Shown in pieces: positions 1 to 7,836 of a stretch of 64,000 nucleotides of DNA (position 1 is the first letter of the stretch; every line of letters starts with the position of its first letter). The notes under the pieces are model-generated. The model saw only the letters and a list, made by a program, of their open reading frames with translations. It searched no databases and had not been told where the DNA came from. The position numbers and the translations under genes were made by a program. Source of the DNA: Gluconacetobacter asukensis (GTDB lineage Bacteria > Pseudomonadota > Alphaproteobacteria > Acetobacterales > Acetobacteraceae); assembly GCF_014174375.1 (NCBI RefSeq), contig NZ_JABEQE010000004.1, forward strand, positions 230,496 to 294,495, given 5' to 3'.

Positions 1-630
1 GCCACGGCGTGGCTGCGCCAGAACGGCAATTTCGGCGACCATCTGACCGGGGGTGATGCCGGGTTGTACGACCTGCTGCTGAACCCGCGCGACCGGGCCT
101 ATACGATTGCCGCTTTTCTCGACCTGCTCGACGCGGCGGGGCTGGAGCCGACGTGCCTGATGGAGCCTGCGCGCTATGACCCCGCGCTGTTCCTGCCCAA
201 TCCGCGCCTGCGGGCGCGCGTGGCGGAGCTGGGCTGGCGGGAGCGGGCCGTGGTGGCCGAGGCGCTGACGGGCAACATGGCCACCCATGTGGCCTATGTA
301 GTGCGCAAGGGGGCGCGCGTGGCGCCGCCCGATTGCGGCGACGAAGACGCGGTGCCGGTGATGCGGGAAATCCCCGGCGCCGAGCTGGCGCGGCAGATCA
401 GCCCCGATGGCATCCTGCCCTTTGCCTTCGGCACGCTGACCGTGCCGGTGCCGGTGCCGCCGCAGATGCGGACGATCCTGCCGCTGGTGGACGGCGCGCG
501 CAGCGTGGGCGCGCTGGCCGGGCTGATGGCCGGGCGGGGGATGGAGCGGGCCCGGTTCCTCAAGGTCTGGCGCGAGGGGTTTACCGTGCTGGAAAGCCTG
601 AACCGGTTGTTGCTGCGGGCTGCCGCGTAG
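1..630 (+). CDS. SAM-dependent methyltransferase, C-terminal part (5' truncated by window)
   Basis: The reading frame is open from base 1, so the true start lies outside the window; a TTG at base 64 is only an internal codon. What is visible is the tail of a class I methyltransferase. A segment reading GLYDLLLNPRDRAYT is followed by a LLDAAGLEP stretch, the usual link between the Rossmann core and the C-terminal regulatory domain in this large methyltransferase type. The remaining 150 residues or so form a substrate or regulatory tail (PQMRTILPLVDG). The SAM-binding motif is not visible, so substrate cannot be assigned. It converges on the downstream gene with only 6 bases between stop codons. 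Confidence 0.7.
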   Translation, partial: ATAWLRQNGNFGDHLTGGDAGLYDLLLNPRDRAYTIAAFLDLLDAAGLEPTCLMEPARYDPALFLPNPRLRARVAELGWRERAVVAEALTGNMATHVAYVVRKGARVAPPDCGDEDAVPVMREIPGAELARQISPDGILPFAFGTLTVPVPVPPQMRTILPLVDGARSVGALAGLMAGRGMERARFLKVWREGFTVLESLNRLLLRAAA

Positions 631-636
631 GGCGTG

Positions 637-2310
637 TCAATCGTGGTCCTGGCCGCCGGAGGAGGATGGTGCCGGCCAGATGCCGCGCATGGGATAGAGG
701 GTGCCCCCCTTGAAGCGCACGCTGCCGCCTTCGCTGAACAGGGCGACGCGATCGAATCGTTCGGATGGAAAGATTGTTTCCGTCATCACCGTCTGCCCGC
801 TATCGGCGAAGAGTTCCATGGACGCCGCGTCCATCAGTAGCCGCAGGGTGATGGGCTGGTGCGTGGCGGTGCGTGGGGCGGTGTCGATCCGGGGGGCGAA
901 TTTGGGCGAGAAGGCCGGGTCGGCGGCCTTGCGCCGGTCGCTGAAATAGCGGCCGGTCGTGCCGTCATAGCCGACGCGGAGTTCTTCGCCGCGCGCATTG
1001 GAGAAGACGAGGCCGAAGCGGACAGGCCCGGTGGGGCGGTCGAAGTGCAGTTGCAGGTCCGACTGGCTGACGGTGGCGGGGGGGATATCCAGCTTCAGCG
1101 TGCCGTCGATCGTGTGGGCGGGCAGGGTTTGGGGGGCGCCGTGCAGGGTTGCGAGCTCCTGCACCGGCGCGGCGAAAAGCCGGTAGCCTGTTGCCAGCCT
1201 GTGCAGGGTGAGCGTGCGCGGTACGGTCATGGCGCCGCGCCATTGTTCGGTCGGAACCTGGCGCGCATAGTCCCAGTTCGCCATCCAGCCGATCGCGATG
1301 CGACGGCCGTCGGTCGCCGGCACGCCGGCCCAACTGATGACGGCGTAATTGTCCCGCCCCCAGTCGAGCCACATGGCCCCCTGTTTCCGCACGTCTGCCG
1401 CGAAGCGGGAATCGGGGGTGAAGTGTGTGCCGTCGAAATCGCCGACGAAATATTGCGCGCCGGAGCCGCCATTGGGGGCGCCGGCGTTGAGGCTCTGCAG
1501 TAGCACCCATTTCGTCTCGCCGCTTTCCGGCACGATCAGCGCGAACAGGTCGGGGCATTCCCACACGCCGCCATGGGCGCCGAGTCCCTGGCCGAACTGG
1601 CTGAGGGAGTGCCAGTTTTTCAGATCGGGTGAGCCGTAGAAGGCGGTGTGGTCGCCTTCTGCCAGGGTCATCACCCATTGGTGGGAGGCGGCGTGCCAGG
1701 CGACCTTGGGGTCGCGGAAATTCTTCTGGTCCCCGGGGTTGGGCAGGACGGGATTGCCTGCGTATTTGTGCCAGGTCCGGCCGCGATCCAGGCTGTAGGC
1801 CAGGTTCTGCTGTTCCGGCTGTGCCTTGCCGGCGGCCTGGAAGGCGCGATTATGCGCCGTGTAAAGCGCGACCATCGGCGGGATGCCGTTGGTGCCCAGG
1901 CCGCTGCTGTTGCTTTCATCGACGACAATGCTGCCCGACCAGGCTTCGCCGTCTTCGTCCGGGGCGAAGGCCACAGGCAGGTTTTGCCAATGCATCAGGT
2001 CGCGCGAGACCGCGTGGCCCCAATGCATCGGCCCCCACAGGCTGGCGCGGGGGTTGTGCTGGTAGAAGAGATGATACTCGCCGTCGAAATAGACCAGACC
2101 GTTCGGGTCGTTCATCCAGTGCGCGGGTGGCGAGAAATGGAATTGCGGGCGGTGGTTTTCGGCGTAGCTGGCCGTTGGGATGGCTTCCATGGTCGCTGGA
2201 AGGGCCGCATCATGCGCGCTGCCTTCCGACGGCCCCGGATGCGCTGCGGTGCAGGCACCGAGCAGCAGGCAGGCGAGGGAGGCGGGCAGGGACGCATGGG
2301 AACGGGTCAT
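637..2310 (-). CDS. GH32 fructan hydrolase (levanase / exo-inulinase), lipoprotein signal
   Basis: Hydrolyses beta-fructosyl linkages in levan, inulin or sucrose at the cell surface. The 557-residue product shows the three GH32 active-site blocks: WMNDPNG (nucleophile D68), FRDP (D200, transition-state stabiliser) and WECPD (acid/base E251). A beta-sandwich domain follows to the C-terminus. Residues 1-20 form a signal ending in LLLGAC, a lipobox, so an outer-membrane or periplasmic lipoprotein is likely. Acetic acid bacteria make levan, and an exolevanase would recover it. An upstream in-frame GTG at 2319 is an alternative start. No levansucrase gene lies beside it. Confidence 0.9.
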   Translation of the reverse strand: MTRSHASLPASLACLLLGACTAAHPGPSEGSAHDAALPATMEAIPTASYAENHRPQFHFSPPAHWMNDPNGLVYFDGEYHLFYQHNPRASLWGPMHWGHAVSRDLMHWQNLPVAFAPDEDGEAWSGSIVVDESNSSGLGTNGIPPMVALYTAHNRAFQAAGKAQPEQQNLAYSLDRGRTWHKYAGNPVLPNPGDQKNFRDPKVAWHAASHQWVMTLAEGDHTAFYGSPDLKNWHSLSQFGQGLGAHGGVWECPDLFALIVPESGETKWVLLQSLNAGAPNGGSGAQYFVGDFDGTHFTPDSRFAADVRKQGAMWLDWGRDNYAVISWAGVPATDGRRIAIGWMANWDYARQVPTEQWRGAMTVPRTLTLHRLATGYRLFAAPVQELATLHGAPQTLPAHTIDGTLKLDIPPATVSQSDLQLHFDRPTGPVRFGLVFSNARGEELRVGYDGTTGRYFSDRRKAADPAFSPKFAPRIDTAPRTATHQPITLRLLMDAASMELFADSGQTVMTETIFPSERFDRVALFSEGGSVRFKGGTLYPMRGIWPAPSSSGGQDHD

Positions 2311-2419
2311 GGACTCCACTTTCTGTCAGTCGCGCGCAGGTCGGGCCGTTGCAGCGGCGCGGCGGAATGCTGATCATTTGTAAAAAGACGAGACAGATGC
2401 GAGAGATGTACCACTATTG

Positions 2420-2435
2420 ATTACGATATTGTGAT
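2420..2435. promoter_or_regulatory. Imperfect palindrome in the GH32 promoter region
   Basis: The 16-base sequence ATTACGATATTGTGAT pairs at six of eight symmetric positions and lies in an AT-rich patch about 110 bases upstream of the GH32 start. It could be an operator for a sugar-responsive regulator. No regulator of that kind is adjacent, so this is weak. Confidence 0.25.
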
Positions 2436-2488
2436 GAATATGGCGGTATAGGGAAATCATATGGGTTCCGGGGAAGAGGGCGTCTTTT

Positions 2489-3466
2489 TCAGGCTGGCGA
2501 TGGTTTTCGGCGGGCAAAGTTGCGGCGGTATTCGCTGGGGCTGAGTTTGACGCGGCTGCGGAAATGGTGCCGCAGGGCGAAGACGCTGCCGAAACCGACG
2601 GCTTCGGCGATGTCTTCCATCGGGCGTGACGTTTCCTGCAGGAGCGTCTTGGCGGCTTCGACGCGTTCGGTGGCCAGCCATTCGCCGGCCGGCATGCCGG
2701 TGGCCGCGACGACGCGGCGTTCGAAGCTGCGGCGGCTCATCGCGGCTTCGTCGGCCAGGCGGGCGATGGGCCAGGATTGATGGAGTGCCTGGCGGACACG
2801 GTCGAGGACGGGGGCGATATCGGCTTCGGCGCGCAGGCTGACGGGGCGTTCGAGAAACTGCGCCTGGCCGCCGGTGCGATGCGCGGGCATGACGATGCGG
2901 CGGGCCACGGAATTGGCGGCCGCCGGCCCGTAATCCTGCCGGACGATTTCGATCAGCAGGTCGATGCCGGCGGCGCTGCCGGCGGAGGTGAAGATGCGGT
3001 CGGTCTCGCGATAGAGCGAGGTGCTGTCGACGCGGAGGGCGGGAAAGCGGCGTTGCAGGGCCTGGGCGTGGCGCCAGTGTGTGGTGACCGCCGCGCCGTC
3101 GAGCAGGCCGGTGGCGGCCAGCACGAAGGCGCCGGAACAGATCGACGCCAGGCGGGCCCCGCGCGCGTGGGCGCGGCGCAGCCGGGCCACGAGTGTGGGG
3201 GGGACCGGCGCCTCGGCGCCCTTCCAGCCGGGGATGACGATCAGGTCTGCCTGGTCCAGGAGTTCCGCTCCGTGGTCGGCGAGGATGCGGACGCCGCCAT
3301 GGGCGCGCAGGGGGCCGTCCTCGATGGCGCAACTGGCGAAGCGGTACCAGTCCGGCCCCATTTCGGGACGGGGCAGGCCGAAGATTTCGGACACGATGCC
3401 GAATTCGAAGGTGCAGAGCCCGTCATAGAGCAGGGCGGCGACCAGCGGGCCGGTTGTGTTTGGCAT
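2489..3466 (-). CDS. ftrA: FtrA/GlxA-family transcriptional regulator (DJ-1/PfpI domain + AraC HTH)
   Basis: DNA-binding activator with an N-terminal DJ-1/PfpI-like sensor domain (residues about 5-180) and a C-terminal AraC double helix-turn-helix. The phrases LLYDGLCTFEFGIVSEIFGLPRPEMG and SICSGAFVLAATGLLDG, plus TSAGSAAGID, are characteristic of FtrA-type regulators. The cysteine of the SICSG elbow is retained, although these sensor domains usually lack catalysis. The AraC part carries MSRRSFERRVVAATGMPAGEWL and the second helix GFGSVFALRHHFR. It is divergent from a rhodanese gene, a pairing common for FtrA, and probably controls it. Start chosen at MPNTTGP; another ATG lies 9 bases upstream. 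Confidence 0.85.
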   Translation of the reverse strand: MPNTTGPLVAALLYDGLCTFEFGIVSEIFGLPRPEMGPDWYRFASCAIEDGPLRAHGGVRILADHGAELLDQADLIVIPGWKGAEAPVPPTLVARLRRAHARGARLASICSGAFVLAATGLLDGAAVTTHWRHAQALQRRFPALRVDSTSLYRETDRIFTSAGSAAGIDLLIEIVRQDYGPAAANSVARRIVMPAHRTGGQAQFLERPVSLRAEADIAPVLDRVRQALHQSWPIARLADEAAMSRRSFERRVVAATGMPAGEWLATERVEAAKTLLQETSRPMEDIAEAVGFGSVFALRHHFRSRVKLSPSEYRRNFARRKPSPA

Positions 3467-3551
3467 GATCTGCATGATGATTGTCGTTTATGCCAATTGC
3501 AAGCGTGGCGTGGGGAAAGGATGCTGGCGGGGAGAAGCAGGGAGGCTTTCG

Positions 3552-3953
3552 ATGGCAACGTCCGTCACCTTTGTTCCGCCCGCGCCGTCTGCCGAAGCCG
3601 TTGCGCATTTCTCGGCGCTGTTCGCGTTCGAGACCGATTGCTGGGATGTGCACGAGGCTTTGGCCGGGGAGGCCGATTTCGTGTTGCTTGATGTGCGGAG
3701 CCCGGATCTCTTCGCCAGGGGGCATGTGGGCGGGGCGATCAATCTGCCGCATGGGAAAATCACGGCTGTACGCATGGCAATGTGGCCTGACGAGACGGTT
3801 TTCATCGTTTACTGCGCGGGGCCGCATTGTAATGGCGCGGCGCGCGGGGCCCTGCGTCTGGCCCGGTTGGGGCGGCCGGTGAAGATCATGGCTGGTGGTG
3901 TGATGGGCTGGCTGGATGAGGGTTTTGCCCTTGAGGATGGTACCCATGCTTGA
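3552..3953 (+). CDS. Rhodanese-like domain protein
   Basis: A single-domain, 133-residue sulfurtransferase-type protein. The family signature LLDVRSPDLFARGHVGGAINLP (residues 45-66) precedes the active loop beginning at Cys88 (CAGPHCNGA). The loop has the length expected for a persulfide-forming site. Start ATG at 3552 is preceded by a GGGAGG ribosome site; a longer in-frame upstream ATG is less convincing. It is divergent from the FtrA regulator and overlaps the next gene by 8 bases, indicating translational coupling. A role in sulfur transfer or detoxification is family knowledge; the acceptor is unknown. Confidence 0.85.
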   Translation: MATSVTFVPPAPSAEAVAHFSALFAFETDCWDVHEALAGEADFVLLDVRSPDLFARGHVGGAINLPHGKITAVRMAMWPDETVFIVYCAGPHCNGAARGALRLARLGRPVKIMAGGVMGWLDEGFALEDGTHA

Positions 3954-4137
3954 GATGCGCCCCGATTGCGGCTGTTGCGGCAGGGTGCTTCCGCAATCAT
4001 CGGCCGAGGCGATGATCTGCTCTTTCGAGTGTACTTTCTGCGCGGCCTGCGCGTCGGAGGTGCTGGACCATCGGTGCCCGAATTGTGGCGGGGAGCTGGT
4101 CAGGAGGCCGATCCGCGATGTGTCGGCTTCGGCGTGA
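3946..4137 (+). CDS. DUF1272 small zinc-ribbon-like protein
   Basis: A 63-residue cysteine-rich protein with four CxxC-type pairs: CGCC, CTFCAAC and CPNC. It matches the DUF1272 pattern (MLEMRPDC... ICSFECTFC... CPNCGGELVRRP). The spacing suggests two structural zinc sites. It overlaps the rhodanese stop by 8 bases and so is probably co-translated with it. The function of DUF1272 is unknown. Its link to a rhodanese and an FtrA regulator suggests a thiol or sulfur-stress role, which is inference. Confidence 0.85.
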   Translation: MLEMRPDCGCCGRVLPQSSAEAMICSFECTFCAACASEVLDHRCPNCGGELVRRPIRDVSASA

Positions 4138-4188
4138 CGTGCGGAATTCGTATCCTGACCAGTTTGCGACTGGGGCGATGACCCTGTA

Positions 4189-4770
4189 TCAGTTCATCGG
4201 GAAGCGAACCGTGTCCGACGGCACCACGCGAACGGTTCTTGATCCTGCGTCGAACCCCGATAACAAGCGGTTGTGGTGATCGACGATCTGCTCGGCAGTC
4301 AGTGGGCCGAAATCGGCGGTTGTATGACCATCACTGAGTAACAACACGTCGAAGCCCAACGAAACGGCCCGCCGTGTGGTGGTATCGATGCAGAATTGGG
4401 TCATGCAGCCGCCGATTATCAGACGATCGACACCAAGCTCTGCCAGACGTTCGCTCAGGTCCGTGTCGTGGAACGAGTCGCAACTGCGCTTGTGGACGAT
4501 GACCGTATCGTCGCGCGGTGCGATTTCGTCGCGGAACAGCCAGCCGGTCGTTCCGACCGCCAGACGATGCCCGGCGTTCCCGTCATGCTGAACGAGGATG
4601 ACGGGAATTCCCGATGCTTCCGCTGCATGTTTCATCCGGCCCAATCGTGCCGCGACCGCATCGAGGCGGGCATCGATGGACGATTGCCGATCGGCATGGG
4701 CCAGCCCTGTGAGGATGGCCCGCTGGAGGTCGATGATGAGAAGGGCTGTTGTCATTGGCTGTCGATCCAT
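4189..4770 (-). CDS. Isochorismatase-family cysteine hydrolase
   Basis: A 193-residue alpha/beta hydrolase of the isochorismatase/nicotinamidase superfamily. The catalytic triad is visible as Asp14 (LIIDLQ), Lys94 (VHKRSCDSF) and Cys127 (GCMTQFC). The cis-peptide region GGCMTQFC follows the usual form. Start at 4770 is supported by an AGAGGA ribosome site; ATG at 4755 is an alternative. It overlaps the upstream acetyltransferase gene by 19 bases, so the two form an operon. The substrate is not deducible; amidohydrolase activity on a small amide or carbamate is typical. Confidence 0.85.
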   Translation of the reverse strand: MDRQPMTTALLIIDLQRAILTGLAHADRQSSIDARLDAVAARLGRMKHAAEASGIPVILVQHDGNAGHRLAVGTTGWLFRDEIAPRDDTVIVHKRSCDSFHDTDLSERLAELGVDRLIIGGCMTQFCIDTTTRRAVSLGFDVLLLSDGHTTADFGPLTAEQIVDHHNRLLSGFDAGSRTVRVVPSDTVRFPMN

Positions 4771-5201
4771 AGTGCCATTCCTCTTGCATCTGGCAGGACA
4801 TTCGAGAAACCGAATCGTTCGTAGAGCCGCCAGGCTTCGCCATTTGCCATCAGGCTTACATATGTTTCGGCAGGAATGGTGGATCGGATATGACGCATGA
4901 TAGCGCCCACGATCGCAGACCCGATTCCGTGCCCGTGATGGGCAGGATCGACGGCGATATCGACGAAATGGATGAAGAGCGCGCCGTCGCCGATCATCCG
5001 TCCCATCCCCACGATGTCAGCATCGTACACGACATGCACCCCGTAGAGTGTATGGGGCAGGCCCATCTGGGCGGCGCGCAGGCTGCGCGGTGTCAGACCG
5101 CTTATTCTGCGCAGACGGCAATAGGTTTCTGCGTCGGGAACGCCTGCGCGGAAGGCGTATCCCTCAGGTAAGGGATAATGGTCCTGGAGACCGGGAGACA
5201 T
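4752..5201 (-). CDS. GNAT-family N-acetyltransferase
   Basis: Transfers an acetyl group from acetyl-CoA to an amine. The 149-residue product contains the GNAT core, with the acetyl-CoA pyrophosphate loop in VDPAHHGHGIGSAIV (Q/R-x-x-G-x-G/A-like HHGHGIG) and a C-terminal RLYERFGF block. Start at 5201 fits a strong AGGAGG nine bases upstream; a start at 5231 would place that site inside the gene. It is first in a two-gene operon with the cysteine hydrolase. The substrate is unknown. Confidence 0.85.
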   Translation of the reverse strand: MSPGLQDHYPLPEGYAFRAGVPDAETYCRLRRISGLTPRSLRAAQMGLPHTLYGVHVVYDADIVGMGRMIGDGALFIHFVDIAVDPAHHGHGIGSAIVGAIMRHIRSTIPAETYVSLMANGEAWRLYERFGFSNVLPDARGMALWIDSQ

Positions 5202-5260
5202 GATGGCTGTTTCCTCCTGGGAAGCCTCCATCGTCAGCCTGACTGGTCGTTTCTGGTAAA

Positions 5261-5298
5261 ATGACTCAACACAAGCCGACTGATGCGGCTTGAGTCAT
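5261..5298. repeat. Inverted repeat upstream of the GNAT operon
   Basis: ATGACTCA and TGAGTCAT flank an inner AAGCCG/CGGCTT pair, forming a nested imperfect palindrome about 60 bases upstream of the acetyltransferase start. Its position suits an operator for that operon or a bidirectional hairpin. Confidence 0.4.
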
Positions 5299-5315
5299 GA
5301 AAAGAGACCCTATGC

Positions 5316-5333
5316 CGCTCCGCGAACGGAGCG
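5316..5333. repeat. Small hairpin CGCTCCG-CGAA-CGGAGCG
   Basis: A perfect 7-base stem with a four-base loop in the 310-base intergenic stretch between the acetyltransferase start and the CobW-like gene end. No T-run follows on either strand. Function unknown. Confidence 0.35.
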
Positions 5334-5414
5334 CCACCAGGCATGTGAAGCTGTATTTTCTGTGTGGGTCATGGATTCATGCGTGCCATATTAAAGCCTC
5401 TTGCGCAATGGGAA

Positions 5415-5441
5415 GATGTCCGCTTGTGGTGAGCGGACATC
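5415..5441 (-). terminator. Hairpin downstream of the CobW-like gene
   Basis: GATGTCCGCT and AGCGGACATC form a perfect 10-base stem with a 7-base loop, 70 bases beyond the CobW-like stop on the minus strand. It is the best terminator candidate for that transcript, although no T-run follows. Confidence 0.4.
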
Positions 5442-5513
5442 GCGAAGTGGAGCGCCTCTTTCCCGCGCCGGCATTGTGTATTCGCAGACTTGTCCGGGCA
5501 TGATTCGGTGTGC

Positions 5514-6743
5514 TCAGGCGGGCTCTGCTGCCTGTTCGGCCCAGATGGGGAACGGGTCGGGCAGGTTGGCGTGGCGGTGGGGGAGGAAGCTGCCCCCTGT
5601 TTCCTCGTCGGGTTCGGGGGCGAGGCAGGCGTCCAGGGCGGCGCGGATGGCGGGTTGGTCCATGGTTGTGCCGATGAAGACCAGTTCCTGCCTGCGGTCG
5701 CCGTATGTGTCGTTCCAGTTGTGGGCGAGTGTGCGGCGCCATTCCTCGTCCTGGGGCCAGTGTTGATGGGGGATCGCGGCCCACCAGCGTCCGGCGGCCT
5801 GGTGGCGGGCGAGGGCGCCGGCGATGCTGAGTTCGCCCACCCAGTCGGGGCGGGTGGCGAGCCAGAAATAGCCCTTGGCGCGGACCAGGCCCGGCCAGCC
5901 CTGTTCGATGAAGCGGGCGAACGCCGCCGGCACGAAGGGGCGCCGCGCGCGGTAGACGAAGCTGCCGATGCCGTATTCCTCGGTTTCGGGAACGTGGTCG
6001 GTGTGGCCGTGAAGTTCCTTGAACCAGAGCGGGTGCGTATGGGCGCGTTCATAGTCGAAGCGGCCGGTGTTCAGCACGCGTGCGAGGTCGACCCGGCTGT
6101 GGTCGGTTTCGATCAGGTCGGCGTCGGGGTTCAGCGCGCGGATGATCTGGCGGGCGGCGTCGCGCTGCGCCGGGGTGGCGCTGCCGGTCTTGTTCAGGAC
6201 CACCACATCGGCGAATTCGATCTGTTCGACCAGCAGGTCGACCAGCGCGCGGTCGTCGCCGTCGCCCGCGACCTCGCCCCGGTCGCGCAGGAAATCGGCC
6301 GATCCGTAATCGTTCAGCAGGTTGGCGGCATCGACCACCGTGACCATCGTGTCCAGCCGGGCAAGGTCGCTGAGGCTGTTGCCCCGTTCGTCGCGGAATT
6401 CGAAGGTTGCGGCTACGGGCAGGGGTTCGGCGATGCCGGTGGATTCGATCAGCAGGTAATCGAAGCGGCCTTCGCGCGCCAGGCGGCCGACCTCGTGCAG
6501 CAGGTCGTCGCGCAGGGTGCAGCAGATGCAGCCATTGCTCATCTCGACCAGTTTTTCGTCGGTGCGCGACAGGTCGCCGCCGCCGTTGCGGACCAGGTCG
6601 GCGTCGATGTTCACCTCGCTCATGTCGTTGACGATGACCGCGACCTTGCGGCCCTCGCGATTGTTGAGGATGTGGTTGAGCAGCGTGGTCTTGCCGGCGC
6701 CCAGAAAGCCGGACAGCACGGTGACGGGAAGGCGGGTGTCCAT
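5514..6743 (-). CDS. CobW/COG0523-family GTP-dependent metallochaperone
   Basis: A 409-residue P-loop GTPase thought to insert or reallocate metals, commonly zinc. The Walker A motif is [10 protein letters not shown] (residues 11-20) and the metal-binding CxCC motif is GCICC (Cys72, Cys74, Cys75). A CobW C-terminal domain with histidine-rich patches ([12 protein letters not shown]) follows. A Zur-box-like sequence lies about 45 bases upstream of the start, pointing to a zinc-starvation role rather than cobalamin synthesis; no cob genes are nearby. It is divergent from two small genes that share the same control region. Confidence 0.9.
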   Translation of the reverse strand: MDTRLPVTVLSGFLGAGKTTLLNHILNNREGRKVAVIVNDMSEVNIDADLVRNGGGDLSRTDEKLVEMSNGCICCTLRDDLLHEVGRLAREGRFDYLLIESTGIAEPLPVAATFEFRDERGNSLSDLARLDTMVTVVDAANLLNDYGSADFLRDRGEVAGDGDDRALVDLLVEQIEFADVVVLNKTGSATPAQRDAARQIIRALNPDADLIETDHSRVDLARVLNTGRFDYERAHTHPLWFKELHGHTDHVPETEEYGIGSFVYRARRPFVPAAFARFIEQGWPGLVRAKGYFWLATRPDWVGELSIAGALARHQAAGRWWAAIPHQHWPQDEEWRRTLAHNWNDTYGDRRQELVFIGTTMDQPAIRAALDACLAPEPDEETGGSFLPHRHANLPDPFPIWAEQAAEPA

Positions 6744-6788
6744 GACGCGATGCTCCGTGGCGGTTGCGTTTCCGGCCTCTAGACCGTA

Positions 6789-6803
6789 TGTTATAATATA
6801 TCA
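6789..6803. promoter_or_regulatory. Zur-box-like palindrome
   Basis: TGTTATAATATATCA pairs at six of seven positions around a central A and resembles alphaproteobacterial Zur operators of the GTTATAATATAAC type. It lies 45 bases from the CobW-like start and 27 bases before the divergent ATG at 6830, so one repressor could control both directions. Confidence 0.6.
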
Positions 6804-6829
6804 ATACTCGCTGGAGCGGTGCCTGCCCG

Positions 6830-7189
6830 ATGTCTTCCTGCCCGACACGCCATCGCCTGACCGATCTGGCATCCTGCGGTGCTATCCGGACGGCCGGACG
6901 GTCCATCCTGGTGCATCCTCGCATGCCCGGGGCGCGGGTGCGGGAGGCGGCGCGCCTGCATCTGACGGAGGGGGCGCGGCTGGTGCAGGCGCGGGGCACG
7001 GTTCAGGACATTCGCCGGCGGATTGCCGGGGCGTTTACGGCGCATACCGGGGCGCTGCTGGACGATGCGCTGGTGCTGGCGACGCTTTCTGCATTGCCCG
7101 AGGCGGAGCGGATGCGGCTGCTGCTGACGATCGATGCGGCCGATGCCTGCGGCGGGGCCGATGATGCGCCCGTGACGGTCGCGGCTTGA
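6830..7189 (+). CDS. Hypothetical protein in the zinc-regulated divergent unit
   Basis: A 119-residue, alanine- and arginine-rich protein that I do not recognise. It has no signal peptide or membrane segment. The predicted form is mostly helical, and there is a C-terminal Asp/Ala-rich tail ([13 protein letters not shown]). It begins 27 bases after the Zur-box-like palindrome and is followed nine bases later by the next gene, so both probably belong to a zinc-responsive operon. An ATG at 6830 with a distant GGAG is the assumed start. Confidence 0.55.
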   Translation: MSSCPTRHRLTDLASCGAIRTAGRSILVHPRMPGARVREAARLHLTEGARLVQARGTVQDIRRRIAGAFTAHTGALLDDALVLATLSALPEAERMRLLLTIDAADACGGADDAPVTVAA

Positions 7190-7198
7190 GCGGTGTTC

Positions 7199-7768
7199 AT
7201 GATCGAAAGCTGGCCGGCTCCGGCGATGGGGAAGGCTCCGCGCGTTCGGGCCTCCAGCATGCCCGGCAGTCTGGTGGATCTCGCCGCGTCTGGCGTGGAC
7301 ATGGTGGTGTGGGCGCGGGACGTGCCGCCTGTCTGGCATGAGACGCTGGAGACGTGCGCCCTGCCGGACGGGTGCATCACCCTTGCCGGGACACTGGACG
7401 AGGTGACACTTGCGTTGCGGCGGCCCGATCTGCGGCGACGCTATCCGGCGTTTCTGGTCGAGGATGTCGCGCAGACGGCGGCCCTGGTGGCGACGCTGGC
7501 GGTGTGTACGAGCCTGACCGTCATGCTGGGCGATCCGGCGGCGTGGCCGGGTGCCGACCCGTTGCCGGCCGCGCGGCTGCGGGCGTTGTGCTGCTATGGC
7601 GCGGGCACGGTGGACTGGGTGTCGGGCCGGGTGGGGGGATGCGATCTGGTCAGCAGCATTTCACCCTATGCGCTGGCCTTCGTGCCTGCCTGGGGCGAGG
7701 CGCATGTGGCGTGGCGGTTCGCCCGGCTGCGGGAGCGGGCGGTGGGGCTGGAGATCGTGGCCGGGTAG
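7199..7768 (+). CDS. DUF1826-like protein, possibly divergent
   Basis: A 189-residue protein without signal or membrane segments. The order of an N-terminal VVWARDVPP block and a late RLRALCCYGAGTVDWV block resembles DUF1826 proteins, which are commonly found next to CobW-like genes and Zur boxes. The histidine/aspartate stretch usual before the CTYxGPGT block is not obvious here, so the site may be lost or the resemblance may be superficial. GTG at 7193 is an alternative start. It converges on the TonB receptor gene across a strong hairpin. Confidence 0.5.
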   Translation: MIESWPAPAMGKAPRVRASSMPGSLVDLAASGVDMVVWARDVPPVWHETLETCALPDGCITLAGTLDEVTLALRRPDLRRRYPAFLVEDVAQTAALVATLAVCTSLTVMLGDPAAWPGADPLPAARLRALCCYGAGTVDWVSGRVGGCDLVSSISPYALAFVPAWGEAHVAWRFARLRERAVGLEIVAG

Positions 7769-7794
7769 AAGCCGTGCGGGCGAACGGGCATGAA

Positions 7795-7823
7795 CCGCGC
7801 GCCGGCCCGTTGCCGGCGCGCGG
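7795..7823. terminator. Bidirectional hairpin between convergent genes
   Basis: CCGCGCGCCGGC and its exact complement form a 12-base GC stem with a five-base loop, midway between the stop codons at 7768 and 7837. No T-run follows, but position and strength fit a shared terminator. Confidence 0.6.
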
Positions 7824-7836
7824 TCCTGGTCCGGGG

